A program made the translations under genes and the position numbers. The notes below the pieces were generated by a model. That model did not search any database. It worked only from the letters and a program-made list of their open reading frames with translations, and was not told the DNA's origin. This document shows positions 43,161-52,069 of a stretch of DNA of 64,000 nt, in pieces. Source of the stretch: PALSA-612 sp963765295 (GTDB lineage Bacteria > Actinomycetota > Thermoleophilia > Gaiellales > Gaiellaceae). Location of the stretch: NCBI GenBank assembly GCA_963765295.1, contig CAVXVO010000005.1:372001-436000 (forward strand). The letters are read 5' to 3'. The first letter of the stretch is position 1. Each line of letters starts with the position of its first letter.

Positions 43161-43910
43161 ATGCGAGGACGCATAGCTCTCGCACTGCTTTGTGGCATCG
43201 GTGCGATGCTGATGGCGCCCGGCGTGACCTCGGGACGAGTCGGCCGGGTCGGATCGCCGCGGCACGTTCTCTGTAGCGCGGGTTACGTCGACGCGATCAT
43301 CGGTGGAGAGCACAAGTGCCTTCGTGCGGGAGAGTTCTGTTCGGCTCGGTACGAGTCCGACTACGAGAGATACGGATTCACCTGCGTCGACGGCCATCTG
43401 CAGCACGACGCGGCATCGCCCTCGCCATCGCCGCCACCTCCTCCGACCGAGGTTCCGGGCCACACAGTGGTGTTGCTCCGCCGGGTCAGGTCCAGCGGAT
43501 GCGGGGTTCGCGGGCCGCTGCCCGACAGACGTTGCTCACCGGGCGCGATCTACTCGGACGCAACGCTCGAGATGATCTGCACGCCGGGGTACTCGTCGGA
43601 GGTGCGAAACGTGCCAGCGTCGGAGAAGAACGCTGTCTATGCCGAGTACGGCGTCCCCCGCGCGCACTACGGACGCCCCTACGAGGTCGATCACATCGTG
43701 TCGCTCGAGCTTGGAGGTTCGAACGACATCGCCAATCTCTATCCGGAGGCGGCATCCGATCCATCCCCCGGATACCACGTCAAGGACCGGCTCGAGAACA
43801 AGCTCCACGCCCTCGTTTGCGCACACCGGCTCGGACTGCGAACCCTCCAGCGGGCGATCGCGTCCAACTGGGTCCTGCTCTACCGGCATGTCTACGGCGT
43901 CAAGCCGTAG
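43161..43910 (+). CDS. Secreted HNH-like nuclease domain protein
   Basis: 249 residues. Signal peptide (IALALLCGIGAMLMAPGVTS), a Cys-rich N-terminal part with about six Cys, a Pro-rich linker (PSPSPPPPP, about 87-96) and a C-terminal domain with YEVDHIVSLELGGSNDIANLYPE. The EVDHIVSLELGG...NLYPE pattern is that of HNH endonucleases (DH as the metal/base pair, Asn downstream). An exported nuclease would act on extracellular DNA or RNA. No immunity gene is adjacent, so a toxin role has no support. Activity is inference. Confidence 0.72.
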   Translation: MRGRIALALLCGIGAMLMAPGVTSGRVGRVGSPRHVLCSAGYVDAIIGGEHKCLRAGEFCSARYESDYERYGFTCVDGHLQHDAASPSPSPPPPPTEVPGHTVVLLRRVRSSGCGVRGPLPDRRCSPGAIYSDATLEMICTPGYSSEVRNVPASEKNAVYAEYGVPRAHYGRPYEVDHIVSLELGGSNDIANLYPEAASDPSPGYHVKDRLENKLHALVCAHRLGLRTLQRAIASNWVLLYRHVYGVKP

Positions 43911-43914
43911 CGTC

Positions 43915-43951
43915 ATTCGAGGGAGCGGAGCACAGCCCCGCCCCCTCGAAT
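43915..43951. terminator. Bidirectional terminator hairpin
   Basis: ATTCGAGGG (43915-43923) pairs with CCCTCGAAT (43943-43951), and the interior can extend with GCGG/CCGC. It lies between the converging HNH-like gene and pnp, next to both stop codons. Confidence 0.65.
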
Positions 43952-43965
43952 TCGCCTAGTGGTTC

Positions 43966-46449
43966 CTAGTCGCGGCGCGGGCCGCGGTCGCGGCCGCCGC
44001 CACGTCCGCCGCTTCGGCCACGGTCGCCGCCGCGCGGGCGCTCGTCGCGCTCCTCGCGGGGCGGTGCGTTCTTCGCCCGCTCGATCAGCTCCTCGGGCTG
44101 CACCAATGAGCCGTTCTCGTGCTTGGCCACGAGCTTGAGGCCGATGCGGCCCCGCTCCTTGTCGACCTCCTGCACGATCACGTCGAGCACGTCGCCGCGT
44201 GACATCACGTCCTCGATGTGCGCGACGCGGCCCGGGCCGACGTTGGAGACGTGGAGCAGTCCGTCGGTGCCCTTCTTCAACTCGACGAAGGCGCCGAACT
44301 GCGTCGTCTTGACGACCTTGCCGGTGTAGGCGTCGCCGACCTCGGGCTCCTTCGTCAGGGCGTCGATCGCGGCGATCGCGGCGTCGGACTTGGTCCCCTC
44401 GGTCGCGTAGACGAGGATCGTCCCGTCCTCCTCGATGTCGATCTGGACGTCGTGGTCGGCCTCGAGTCCGCGGATCGTCTCGCCGCCCTTGCCGATGACC
44501 ATCCCGATGAACTCGGGGTTGATCTTGATCGTCGAGATCCGCGGCGCGTGGTCGCGAAGCGTCGCCCGTGACTCCGGCATCGCCTCGGCCATCTTGTCGA
44601 GGATGAACTCGCGGGCCCGGCGGGCCTGGTCGAGCGCCGTCCGCATGATCTCCTGCGTGACGCCGGTGATCTTGATGTCCATCTGCAGGGCGGTGATGCC
44701 GTCCCGCGACCCGGCGACCTTGAAGTCCATGTCGCCGAGGTGGTCCTCCGCCCCCTGGATGTCGGTGAGGATGACGTAGTCGTCGCCCTCCTTGACGAGG
44801 CCCATGGCGATGCCGCCGATCGGGCGCTTGATCGGCACGCCGGCGTCCATCAGGGCGAGGGTCGAGCCGCAGACCGAGCCCATCGACGAGGAGCCGTTCG
44901 ACTCCAGCGTCTCGGAGACGATCCGGATCGTGTACGGGAACTCCTCCGGCGTCGGGATGACCGGCTCGAGGGCCCGCTGCGCGAGCGCCCCGTGGCCGAT
45001 GTCACGCCGCTTCGGGCCCCGCATGAAGCCCGTCTCCCCGACCGAGTAGGGCGGGAAGTTGTAGTGGTGCATGTAGCGGCGCTCGGCCTCGAGCGACAGA
45101 TCGTCGATGCGCTGGCCCTCCTTGGCGGTGCCGAGGGTGAGCAGCGACATGATCTGCGTCTGGCCGCGCGTGAACAGCGCCGAGCCGTGCGTTCGCGGCG
45201 AGACGCCGACCTCGCAGGTGATCGGGCGGATGTCCTCGCTGCCGCGACCGTCGGGACGGCGCTTGTGCACGGCGATCTTCTTGCGGACGAGGTCCTTGTA
45301 GATGGCGTCGGCGGCACGCTTGAGGAACTGCTTCGTCATCGTGTCCTTGACCGGCGCCTCGCCCTCGGCGGCGGTGCCGACCGGGAACGGGAGCTGCGCG
45401 CCGTCGATGATGCGGTCGAAGAGCAGGCTCCGCTTGGCCGACTTCAGCTCTTTCGAGTCCTGCTCGGCCTCGGTCAGCGCCTCGAGGTCGGGCAGGAACT
45501 GCTCCCGCACCGGCCGCTCGACGGCCTCCATCCGGGCCGACTCGAGCAGCGCCGCGAGGCTCGAGCGGACCTGGACGCGCTTGAGGATGTCGTCCTCGGT
45601 GGACTCCATCGTCAGGTCGGGGCAGAGCTCGCTCTCGATCGTCTCGACGACCGGTCCCGCTTCGCGGAGGCCGTGCGTCGCGATCTCCTGCTTCAGCATC
45701 TCGCCGTAGCGGGCCTTCAGGTCGGCGGTGACCTCGGGCTCGAGCCACTTGGGCTTGCCGGCCTTCTCGCGGAGCTCCTCCTGGGCCTCGCAGAGCTTCA
45801 CGATCTCGCGGTGCGCGATCTCGAACGCCTGCAAGAGCGTGTCCTCGGGAACCTCCTCGGCTCCGGCCTCGACCATCGTCAGGCCGTCCTTCGTGCCGAC
45901 GACGATCAGGTCGAGCGTCGACTCCTCGATCGTCTGCAGGGTCGGATTGACGACGAGCTCGCCGTCGATCATCCCGATCCGCACGCCCCCCACCGGCCCC
46001 ATGAAGGGCAGCGGCGAGAGCATCAGCGCCGCCGAGGCGCCGTTGATGCAGAGGATGTCGTGCGGTGTCACGAGGTCGGCGGAGAGCGTCGTGCAGATCA
46101 CCTGCACCTCGTTGCGGAACCCCTTCGGCCATAGCGGCCGGATCGGGCGGTCGATCATCCGCGCGGTCAGGATCGCCCGCTCGGTCGGCCTGCCCTCGCG
46201 CTTGAAGAAACCGCCGGGGATCTTCCCGGCGGCGTACATGCGCTCCTCGACGTCGACGGTGAGCGGGAAGAAGTCCGCGCCTTCGCGCGCCTCCATCCGC
46301 CCCTGCGCCGTCGCCAGTACCATCGTCTCGCCCGCGCGGACGAGGACGGCGCCGTCGGCCTGCTTGGCCAGCTTGCCAGTCTCGAAGACGATCTCCTCGT
46401 CCCCGACGGTCACCGAGACCGATGTTGGTTGCTCGGTGGCAATGCTCAT
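43966..46449 (-). CDS. pnp: Polynucleotide phosphorylase
   Basis: An 827-residue phosphorolytic 3'-5' exoribonuclease. Two RNase PH domains (about 15-150 and 370-560, the latter with GSSSMGSVCGSTLALMDAGVPI and DIQGAEDHLGDMDFKVAG), an all-helical linker, KH (about 620-675, NPEFIGMVIGKGGETIRGLE) and S1 (about 690-765), then an Arg-Gly-rich tail (GGDRGRSGGRGGGRDRG), possibly RNA-binding. ATG 46449 is chosen over an upstream in-frame codon because GGAGG lies 5 nt before it. It follows rpsO with a large hairpin between them. Confidence 0.97.
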   Translation of the reverse strand: MSIATEQPTSVSVTVGDEEIVFETGKLAKQADGAVLVRAGETMVLATAQGRMEAREGADFFPLTVDVEERMYAAGKIPGGFFKREGRPTERAILTARMIDRPIRPLWPKGFRNEVQVICTTLSADLVTPHDILCINGASAALMLSPLPFMGPVGGVRIGMIDGELVVNPTLQTIEESTLDLIVVGTKDGLTMVEAGAEEVPEDTLLQAFEIAHREIVKLCEAQEELREKAGKPKWLEPEVTADLKARYGEMLKQEIATHGLREAGPVVETIESELCPDLTMESTEDDILKRVQVRSSLAALLESARMEAVERPVREQFLPDLEALTEAEQDSKELKSAKRSLLFDRIIDGAQLPFPVGTAAEGEAPVKDTMTKQFLKRAADAIYKDLVRKKIAVHKRRPDGRGSEDIRPITCEVGVSPRTHGSALFTRGQTQIMSLLTLGTAKEGQRIDDLSLEAERRYMHHYNFPPYSVGETGFMRGPKRRDIGHGALAQRALEPVIPTPEEFPYTIRIVSETLESNGSSSMGSVCGSTLALMDAGVPIKRPIGGIAMGLVKEGDDYVILTDIQGAEDHLGDMDFKVAGSRDGITALQMDIKITGVTQEIMRTALDQARRAREFILDKMAEAMPESRATLRDHAPRISTIKINPEFIGMVIGKGGETIRGLEADHDVQIDIEEDGTILVYATEGTKSDAAIAAIDALTKEPEVGDAYTGKVVKTTQFGAFVELKKGTDGLLHVSNVGPGRVAHIEDVMSRGDVLDVIVQEVDKERGRIGLKLVAKHENGSLVQPEELIERAKNAPPREERDERPRGGDRGRSGGRGGGRDRGPRRD

Positions 46450-46469
46450 GTTGTCCTCCACTTCTTCGT

Positions 46470-46526
46470 GGAGAGTGGAGGTTTGAGTCAGTCCCTGCCC
46501 GGGACTCGCTCAAACTTCCACTCTCC
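46470..46526 (-). promoter_or_regulatory. Long rpsO-pnp intercistronic hairpin (probable RNase III/PNPase control site)
   Basis: GGAGAGTGGAGGTTTGAG (46470-46487) pairs with CTCAAACTTCCACTCTCC (46509-46526) with a single mismatch in 18. Inside it AGTCCC (46490-46495) pairs with GGGACT (46501-46506). It occupies the position of the E. coli and Streptomyces pnp leader hairpin, where RNase III cuts and PNPase represses its own synthesis. Confidence 0.8.
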
Positions 46527-46546
46527 GGTCTCGTTTCCGCTCGTGC

Positions 46547-46816
46547 CTAGCGGCGCAGGCCGAGCTCCTTGATGAGGGCGCGGTAGCCCTCGACGTTCGT
46601 GCGTTGCAGATAGTCGAGCAGCCGACGCCGGCGGCCGACGAGCTTGAGCAGGCCGCGCCGCGAATGGTGGTCCTTCGGGTGCGCGCGCATGTGCTCGGTG
46701 AGCTCGGTGATGCGCGTCGTCAGGAGCGCCACCTGCACCTCCGTCGAACCGGTGTCGGAGCCGTGATGGCCGTGCTTCTCGAAGATCCCCTGCTTCGCTT
46801 CCTTCGTGAGAGTCAT
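46547..46816 (-). CDS. rpsO: 30S ribosomal protein S15
   Basis: An 89-residue S15, a primary binder of 16S rRNA in the platform. GSTEVQVALLTTRITELTEHM, HPKDHHSRRGLLKLVGRRRRLLDYL and the C-terminal ALIKELGLRR are conserved. ATG 46816 follows GGAGG by 4 nt; a longer in-frame start has no support. Confidence 0.98.
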   Translation of the reverse strand: MTLTKEAKQGIFEKHGHHGSDTGSTEVQVALLTTRITELTEHMRAHPKDHHSRRGLLKLVGRRRRLLDYLQRTNVEGYRALIKELGLRR

Positions 46817-46915
46817 GCAACCTCCGTGTAGACGTCTCCGCAGTCCCAGCACGTCGCGTAGGAAGCCACGCGTGCGGCCGAGGCTGCGGTCCCGAAACAG
46901 GGTACCAGCGAGGTG

Positions 46916-47713
46916 TCAGAGCCGGTCGAGAATCCCCGCCAGCAGAGCGGCACAGCGGTCTGCGGAGGCCTCGCCCATCGCCGTCACGTCCAGGTGCGAG
47001 AGCTTCTCCGTCCCGAGGCCGGCGGCCGGGTTCGTGACGAGCGAGATCGCGAGCACCTCGGCGCCGAGCGCGTGCGCTGCGATCGCCTCCGGCACCGTCG
47101 ACATGCCGACGAGGTCGGCACCGAGCGTGCGCAGCATGCGGATCTCGGCCGGCGTCTCGAACGCCGGGCCGGGCCAGTGTGCGTACACGCCGTCCCGCAG
47201 GCTCGGGTCGACCTCGCGCGCGAGCGCCCGTAACCGCGCTGCGTAGAGGTCGGAGAGGTCGACGAACTGCGCGCCGACGAGCGGCGAGACCCCGGTCATC
47301 GAGAGGTGGTCGGAGATCAGCACCGGCTCGCCCGGCTGCAGGCTCGTGTCGATCCCACCGCAGGCGTTCGTGAGCACGACGACGCGGCAGCCTGCCTGCA
47401 CGGCCGTGCGCACGCCGTGCGCGACCGCGTCGACGCCGTGCCCCTCGTAGAGATGCGTTCGCCCGTGGAAGACGAGGACGCGCCGGGAGCCGCGCTCGAC
47501 CGCGAGGATCCGCCCCTCGTGGCCGCCGACCGAGGTGGCCACGAAGCCGGGCAGCTCGGTCGCCGCGATGTCGAGGGCCGGCTCGCCGAGCCGTTCCGCA
47601 GCCCGCTTCCAGCCCGAGCCGAGGACAACGGCGACGTCGAACGAGTCGATGCCGGAGCGCCGCCGGAGCTCGTCGGCGGCTTCCTGCGCCACGGTGAGCG
47701 AGTCGTCGGCCAC
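46916..47713 (-). CDS. Purine nucleoside phosphorylase (trimeric type)
   Basis: A 265-residue phosphorylase that splits purine nucleosides to base and ribose-1-phosphate. Markers: VVLGSGWKRAAE, the GHEGRILAVE loop, FHGRTHLYEGH, LTNACGGID, GPAFETPAEIR and GMSTVPEAIAA. The GTG start has TAGGCT 6 nt upstream. It fits the nucleoside-salvage genes elsewhere in the window. Confidence 0.93.
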   Translation of the reverse strand: MADDSLTVAQEAADELRRRSGIDSFDVAVVLGSGWKRAAERLGEPALDIAATELPGFVATSVGGHEGRILAVERGSRRVLVFHGRTHLYEGHGVDAVAHGVRTAVQAGCRVVVLTNACGGIDTSLQPGEPVLISDHLSMTGVSPLVGAQFVDLSDLYAARLRALAREVDPSLRDGVYAHWPGPAFETPAEIRMLRTLGADLVGMSTVPEAIAAHALGAEVLAISLVTNPAAGLGTEKLSHLDVTAMGEASADRCAALLAGILDRL

Positions 47714-47719
47714 CCGTCG

Positions 47720-47729
47720 AGCCTACTGT
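47720..47729. promoter_or_regulatory. Overlapping divergent -10 boxes of the PNP and ggt genes
   Basis: TAGGCT (minus, 47725-47720) ends 6 nt before the PNP GTG. TACTGT (plus, 47724-47729) ends 7 nt before the ggt GTG. The two hexamers share two base pairs, so polymerase cannot occupy both at once. Confidence 0.55.
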
Positions 47730-47736
47730 TACCGCC

Positions 47737-49089
47737 GTGAAGGCAGCGGTGGCAGCGGGTCACGCGGCGACGGCGGCGGCGGGGGCCGAGATCCTCGCCG
47801 AGGGCGGGACGGCCGCCGACGCGGCGGTCGCGGCGTCGCTCGCGTCCTGCGTCGCCGAGACGGTGATGACGGGACTCCTGGGCGGCGCGCACGCGATCGT
47901 GTGGAACGGACGGCGCGCGCGGAACCTGGACTGCTTCGTGGCCGTCCCGAGCGGATCGGGGCCGCCGATGGTCGACGTGCCCGTGCCGTTCGGCGAGGAA
48001 ACCGTGCACTACGCGGTCGGGCCTGCAGCCTGCGGGGTTCCCGGGCTGCCCGCCGGGCTCGACGCGCTCTGGCGCGGGTACGGCCGGCTCCCCTGGGCCC
48101 GGCTCGTCGACCCCGCGCTGCGCCTCGCCCGCGACGGAATGGAGCTGACGCCGCGACACGCGGCCTGCCTGGCCATGCTCGAGCCGGTCATGACCCTGAA
48201 CCGCGGGGCCGCGCTCTATGCGCCGAATGGCACGCTGCTCGCGGCCGGTGAGCGGCTCGAGCAGCCCGGGCTCGTTGCAGCGCTCGAGACGCTCGCCGAG
48301 GAGGGAGCTGCCGCCGTGTATCGGGGCGCCATCGCCGAAGCTCTCCTCGCCGTGGAGGGCACGGTCGTGACGCGGAACGACCTCGAGGCGTACGAGGCGC
48401 AGTGGTCGGAGCCGGTCGATGTGCCGTACGCGGGCAGGCACTTCCTGACCCGGGGCGGCCTGTCGGGCGTGCCGGGGCTGCTGCGGAGGCTGCCGCGGCT
48501 CGCCGGGCTGTCCGCGACCGAACGCGTGCTGGCACTCGTGGACATCTTCGAGGACGACGGGCCGGGTGGGCACACGACGAACCTGTGCGTCGCCGACGGC
48601 GAGGGCCGTGCCGTCGTGCTGACGTCGAGCCTCGGCCTGGGCTCCGGCGACTTCCTGCCGGGACTCGACCTGCATCTGAACAGCATGCTCGGGGAGCACG
48701 ATCTGATCGACGGACCGCTCGTCCCCGGGACCCGGATGCAGAGCATGATGGCGCCGTCCGTCGTGCTCGACGGCGACGGACTCGTCGCGGCGATCGGCTC
48801 CGCCGGCGGTACGCGGCTCCGTACGGCGCTCTGCACGGTCGCGGCCGGCGTCCTCGACGAGGGCATTGCACCGCAGGCGGCGGTCGACCGGCCGCGCTTC
48901 CATCCGGCGGGCGGAACGATCAACGCCGAGCCGGGAGTGGACGAGGCCGCGTTGCGGCAGCTCGAGGCGGCCGGCCGTTCCGTCCGCCGCTGGCCGGAGC
49001 TCCACCACTACTTCGGCGGCACGAGCCTCGTCTCCCGCCAGGGAGCCGCCGCCGACCCGCGACGCGACGGCTCCGCGCTCGAGCTCTAG
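47737..49089 (+). CDS. Gamma-glutamyltransferase family protein
   Basis: A 450-residue Ntn hydrolase that matures by self-cleavage before a Thr. The cleavage/catalytic site is GGHTTNLCVADGEG (second Thr, about 285). LTSSLGLGSGDFLPG and GTRMQSMMAPSVVLDGDGLVAAIGSAGG complete the small-subunit active site. No signal peptide and a shorter large subunit than E. coli Ggt suggest a cytoplasmic enzyme. The lack of glutathione in most actinobacteria leaves the donor open. Confidence 0.85.
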   Translation: MKAAVAAGHAATAAAGAEILAEGGTAADAAVAASLASCVAETVMTGLLGGAHAIVWNGRRARNLDCFVAVPSGSGPPMVDVPVPFGEETVHYAVGPAACGVPGLPAGLDALWRGYGRLPWARLVDPALRLARDGMELTPRHAACLAMLEPVMTLNRGAALYAPNGTLLAAGERLEQPGLVAALETLAEEGAAAVYRGAIAEALLAVEGTVVTRNDLEAYEAQWSEPVDVPYAGRHFLTRGGLSGVPGLLRRLPRLAGLSATERVLALVDIFEDDGPGGHTTNLCVADGEGRAVVLTSSLGLGSGDFLPGLDLHLNSMLGEHDLIDGPLVPGTRMQSMMAPSVVLDGDGLVAAIGSAGGTRLRTALCTVAAGVLDEGIAPQAAVDRPRFHPAGGTINAEPGVDEAALRQLEAAGRSVRRWPELHHYFGGTSLVSRQGAAADPRRDGSALEL

Positions 49090-49098
49090 GCCGGCGCG

Positions 49099-49965
49099 CT
49101 ACTCGGGGCGAACTGCCGCCCGAGTCTGCTCGACGTCGCGGGCTATCTGGTCGATCAGCGCCTGCTCGCTCTCGAAGACCTGCTCGTCGCGCAGGCGCTG
49201 CCAGAGCTCGACCACGAGGCGCTGACCGTAGAGGTCGCCCTCGAAGTCGAGGAGGAACGCCTCGATCTTCCGCTCGAGGCCCCCGTAATGCGGGTTCGTT
49301 CCGATCGAGATCGCGGCCGGCGTCCCGAGAGCGGCGCCGGCGTAGATGCCGTAGGCGGGAACGAGCAGGTGGGCCTCGACGGCGAGGTTCGCGGTCGGGA
49401 AGCCGAGGGTGCCGCCGCGCTCGTCGCCGACGACGACGGTGCCCTCGACCTCCGGCGGGCGACCCAGCTGCCGGGCGGCGGCGGCCAGGTCTCCTTCGTG
49501 CAGGAGCCGGCGGATCTCCGTGGACGACACACCTTCGAGGAACGGCACGGGCCGCGCGTCGAAGCCGAGTCCGCGCAGGAGCTCGAGGTCGCCGCGCCGG
49601 CGGTGACCGAACCGGAACGTCTCCCCCGCCGTCACGACCTCGGCTCCGATCGCGCCGAGCACGTCGCGCGCGAAGTCCTCGGGCTCCCGCTGCTGCAGGT
49701 CGTAGTCGAAGGGGACGACGAGCGTCTCGGCGACGCCGAGGGCCGCGATCAGCTCGAGCCGGCGCTCGAGGGTGCAGAGGAGCTCGACGCCGTAGCCGAG
49801 CGCGATGCGCGGATGCGGGTCGAACGTGACGACCGTCGGCACGAGCCCTGTCTCGACCGCCGCGCCGATCACACGCTGATGGCCACGGTGGACGCCGTCG
49901 AACGTGCCGATCGCGACCGCGCGCGGGACTGCTGCGAGCTCGCCGGCCGACCGGGCGACGTTCAC
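49099..49965 (-). CDS. ribF: Bifunctional riboflavin kinase/FAD synthetase
   Basis: 288 residues. N-terminal FMN adenylyltransferase (GTFDGVHRGHQRVI, VSSTEIRRLL) and C-terminal flavokinase (about 170-285: GTVVVGDERGGTLGFPTANL, YGIYAG, SIGTNPHYGG, VELWQRLRDEQVF). Together they make FMN and FAD. The start overlaps the truB stop by 4 nt; it is the last gene of the nusA operon. Confidence 0.96.
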   Translation of the reverse strand: MNVARSAGELAAVPRAVAIGTFDGVHRGHQRVIGAAVETGLVPTVVTFDPHPRIALGYGVELLCTLERRLELIAALGVAETLVVPFDYDLQQREPEDFARDVLGAIGAEVVTAGETFRFGHRRRGDLELLRGLGFDARPVPFLEGVSSTEIRRLLHEGDLAAAARQLGRPPEVEGTVVVGDERGGTLGFPTANLAVEAHLLVPAYGIYAGAALGTPAAISIGTNPHYGGLERKIEAFLLDFEGDLYGQRLVVELWQRLRDEQVFESEQALIDQIARDVEQTRAAVRPE

Positions 49966-50738
49966 GGGAGCACCGTCCCGTTGACCGCGACGAGCTCCCC
50001 GCCGCAGACGACGCGGACGCGTTCCTCGATGCGTCTTCGGCCCTGCCGGATCGCGATTGCGGCGGCGGCGTCGACCTCGACCGCCGGGAGGAACGCGAGC
50101 GCCTCGGCGGGGGGCACGATCCGCGTGTCGTCTGCGTTCGCGACCGAAAACGGGCCGACCTCCGTGCGGCGCAGCGTCGCGCAGTGTCCGCCGAGCGCCT
50201 CGGCGATCGCGCGGACATAGGTGCCGGAGGAGACGCGCAGATCGAGCGTCGCAATGCCGTCCACGTACCGCGCCAGCCGGAGCTCGTGGACGGTCGAGCG
50301 GCGAATGGGCATCTCGACCGCCACACCGCGCCTCGCCAGGCGATAGGCACGTTCGCCGTCGATCTTGACCGCCGACGCGGCGGGGATGGGAAGCTCGATC
50401 TCGCCGCGCAGGGCGTCGAGTCGCGTCTCCAACTCTGCCGGCGCAGGGGGCTCGTTCCGCTCGACGACCTCTCCCTCGACGTCCCCGGTCGCGGTACGCG
50501 CGGAGAGGTCGATCTGCGTCAGGTAGCGCTTGTCGAGGCCGACGAGGTACTGCGCCAGCCGCGTAGACGCTCCGAGAAGGACGAGGAGGAGCCCGGTCGC
50601 GAACGGGTCGAGCGTCCCGGCGTGGCCCGCACGCGCCCCGGTCTCGTTGCGCAGGCGCTTCACGACCGCGAACGAGGACGGCCCCGCCGGCTTGTCGACG
50701 AGCACGAGGCCCGAAGGGCTAAGAGCTCGCGGCGGCAT
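49962..50738 (-). CDS. truB: tRNA pseudouridine(55) synthase
   Basis: 258 residues. The catalytic motif is GHAGTLDPFATGLLLV (Asp about 45), with KRYLTQIDLSARTATGD, PAASAVKIDGERAY and SSGTYVRAIAEALG. It makes pseudouridine 55 in the T loop of tRNAs. ATG 50738 overlaps nrnA by 20 nt. Confidence 0.96.
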   Translation of the reverse strand: MPPRALSPSGLVLVDKPAGPSSFAVVKRLRNETGARAGHAGTLDPFATGLLLVLLGASTRLAQYLVGLDKRYLTQIDLSARTATGDVEGEVVERNEPPAPAELETRLDALRGEIELPIPAASAVKIDGERAYRLARRGVAVEMPIRRSTVHELRLARYVDGIATLDLRVSSGTYVRAIAEALGGHCATLRRTEVGPFSVANADDTRIVPPAEALAFLPAVEVDAAAAIAIRQGRRRIEERVRVVCGGELVAVNGTVLP

Positions 50739-51723
50739 GCGACGCGGCGAACGCGGAGCGGATGAACGCGACGATCTCCTCGATCGAGTCGGGACTCGAG
50801 AAGCCGGCCGCCTGGCGGTGCCCTCCACCCCCGCGCTGACGGGCGATCGCGGACACGTCGATCTCGTCGCTCGAGGCCCGCAGGCTGATCCGGCGTGGCG
50901 CGTCCGGGGGATCGGGCGGCTCGCGGATCGTCGCCGCCATCTCGGCACCCTGGACTGAGCGCAGGTAGTCGATGAGCCCCTCGGCGTACTCCTCCCCCAC
51001 GCCCAGCTCCTGGAAGTCGCTCCGCAGGAGATACGAGATCACGAGGCGCCCGCCTTCGTACACCTGCGCCCGCTCGAGCGCCCGCGCGACGAGCTTCAGC
51101 TTCGCGAAGTCGACCGACTCGAAGATCCCCTGGAACACCCGCTGCACGTCGACGCCGGCCTCGACCAGTTCGGCCGCGAGGCGGAGCGCCTTCGGCGTCG
51201 TGTTCGTGTACTGGAAGCGCCCCGTATCGGTGACCAGTGCGACGTAGAGCGCCTCCGCGATCGCGGGCGTCAGCGGTACGTCGAGCAGCCTGAGCAGGTC
51301 GCGCACGATCTCGCCGGTCGACGACGCGTCCGCGACGACGTGGTTGATCGTCGCGAAGCGCGAGTTGTCGTGGTGGTGGTCGACGTCGATCGAGAGCGGC
51401 ACGCGGTCGAGGAGTCCCGCTGCAGCACCCATCCGCTGCGCGTTCGCGCAGTCGAGCGCGAGCAGCACCCGTTCGCCGGCGTCATCAGGGAGCTCCCGGC
51501 GGAGCTCGTCGAGCGGCAGGAACGCGTAGTCCGCGGGCGGTGCCGTCTGGCCCGGCAAGTACATGACGCTGTCCTTCCCGAGCCGCTCGAGCGCCAGCTT
51601 CGCGCCGAGGATCGAACCGAGCGCGTCGCCGTCCGGGTTCTCGTGCGTGACGAGCAGGAAGCGGTCGTGGGCGCTGATCGCCTCGGCGACCGCGGCCAGA
51701 TCACTGTTCGGCATGGGGTTCAT
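50719..51723 (-). CDS. nrnA: DHH/DHHA1 phosphoesterase, NrnA-like oligoribonuclease/pAp phosphatase
   Basis: 334 residues. DHH domain (THENPDGDALGS, LALDCANAQRMG, DVDHHHDNSRF, LVTDTGRFQYTN) and DHHA1 domain (ISLRASSDEIDVSAIARQRGGGGHRQAAGF). NrnA degrades 2-5-mers of RNA and pAp, and also the pGpG left after c-di-GMP breakdown in some bacteria. ATG 51723 or 51714; either overlaps rbfA. Confidence 0.94.
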   Translation of the reverse strand: MNPMPNSDLAAVAEAISAHDRFLLVTHENPDGDALGSILGAKLALERLGKDSVMYLPGQTAPPADYAFLPLDELRRELPDDAGERVLLALDCANAQRMGAAAGLLDRVPLSIDVDHHHDNSRFATINHVVADASSTGEIVRDLLRLLDVPLTPAIAEALYVALVTDTGRFQYTNTTPKALRLAAELVEAGVDVQRVFQGIFESVDFAKLKLVARALERAQVYEGGRLVISYLLRSDFQELGVGEEYAEGLIDYLRSVQGAEMAATIREPPDPPDAPRRISLRASSDEIDVSAIARQRGGGGHRQAAGFSSPDSIEEIVAFIRSAFAASHAAASS

Positions 51724-52069
51724 CCTCGGTGGGCTCGGGAGCGAGGTCGTCGATCAGCTTCGTCATCCGCACTCCTCGCTCGACCGACGGATCGTATTCG
51801 AACGCAAGCTGCGGAGTCCGCTTCAGCTTCAGCTCGCGCGCGATCCCCGCCTGCAGGACGCCGTGCGCCGCCTGGAGCGCGACGAGGGTCCGCTCCCTTT
51901 GTCGCTCGGCTCCGAGGACGCTGACGAAGACCGTCGCGGTCCGCAGATCGGGCGTCGTGACGACGCCGGTGACCGTGACGAAGCCGATCCGAGGATCCTT
52001 GAGCTCCGGCAGCCGCTCCGACAGCACCTGCCGGATCGACTCGTTCACCCGCCGCATCCGGTCACTCAT
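51701..52069 (-). CDS. rbfA: 30S ribosome-binding factor
   Basis: A 122-residue KH-fold protein for late 30S maturation: RRVNESIRQVLSERLPELKDPRIGFVTVTGV and VFVSVLG, with PQLAFEYDPSVERGVRM near the end (each quoted as its conserved part). The ATG overlaps the ylxP stop by 8 nt (ATGAGTGA). Confidence 0.95.
   Translation of the reverse strand: MSDRMRRVNESIRQVLSERLPELKDPRIGFVTVTGVVTTPDLRTATVFVSVLGAERQRERTLVALQAAHGVLQAGIARELKLKRTPQLAFEYDPSVERGVRMTKLIDDLAPEPTEDEPHAEQ

Noticed and set aside
43161..43910. Toxin-immunity pair or secretion-system effector
   Set aside because: Only a general signal peptide is present; neighbours are cytochrome c and pnp, with no immunity candidate or secretion apparatus.
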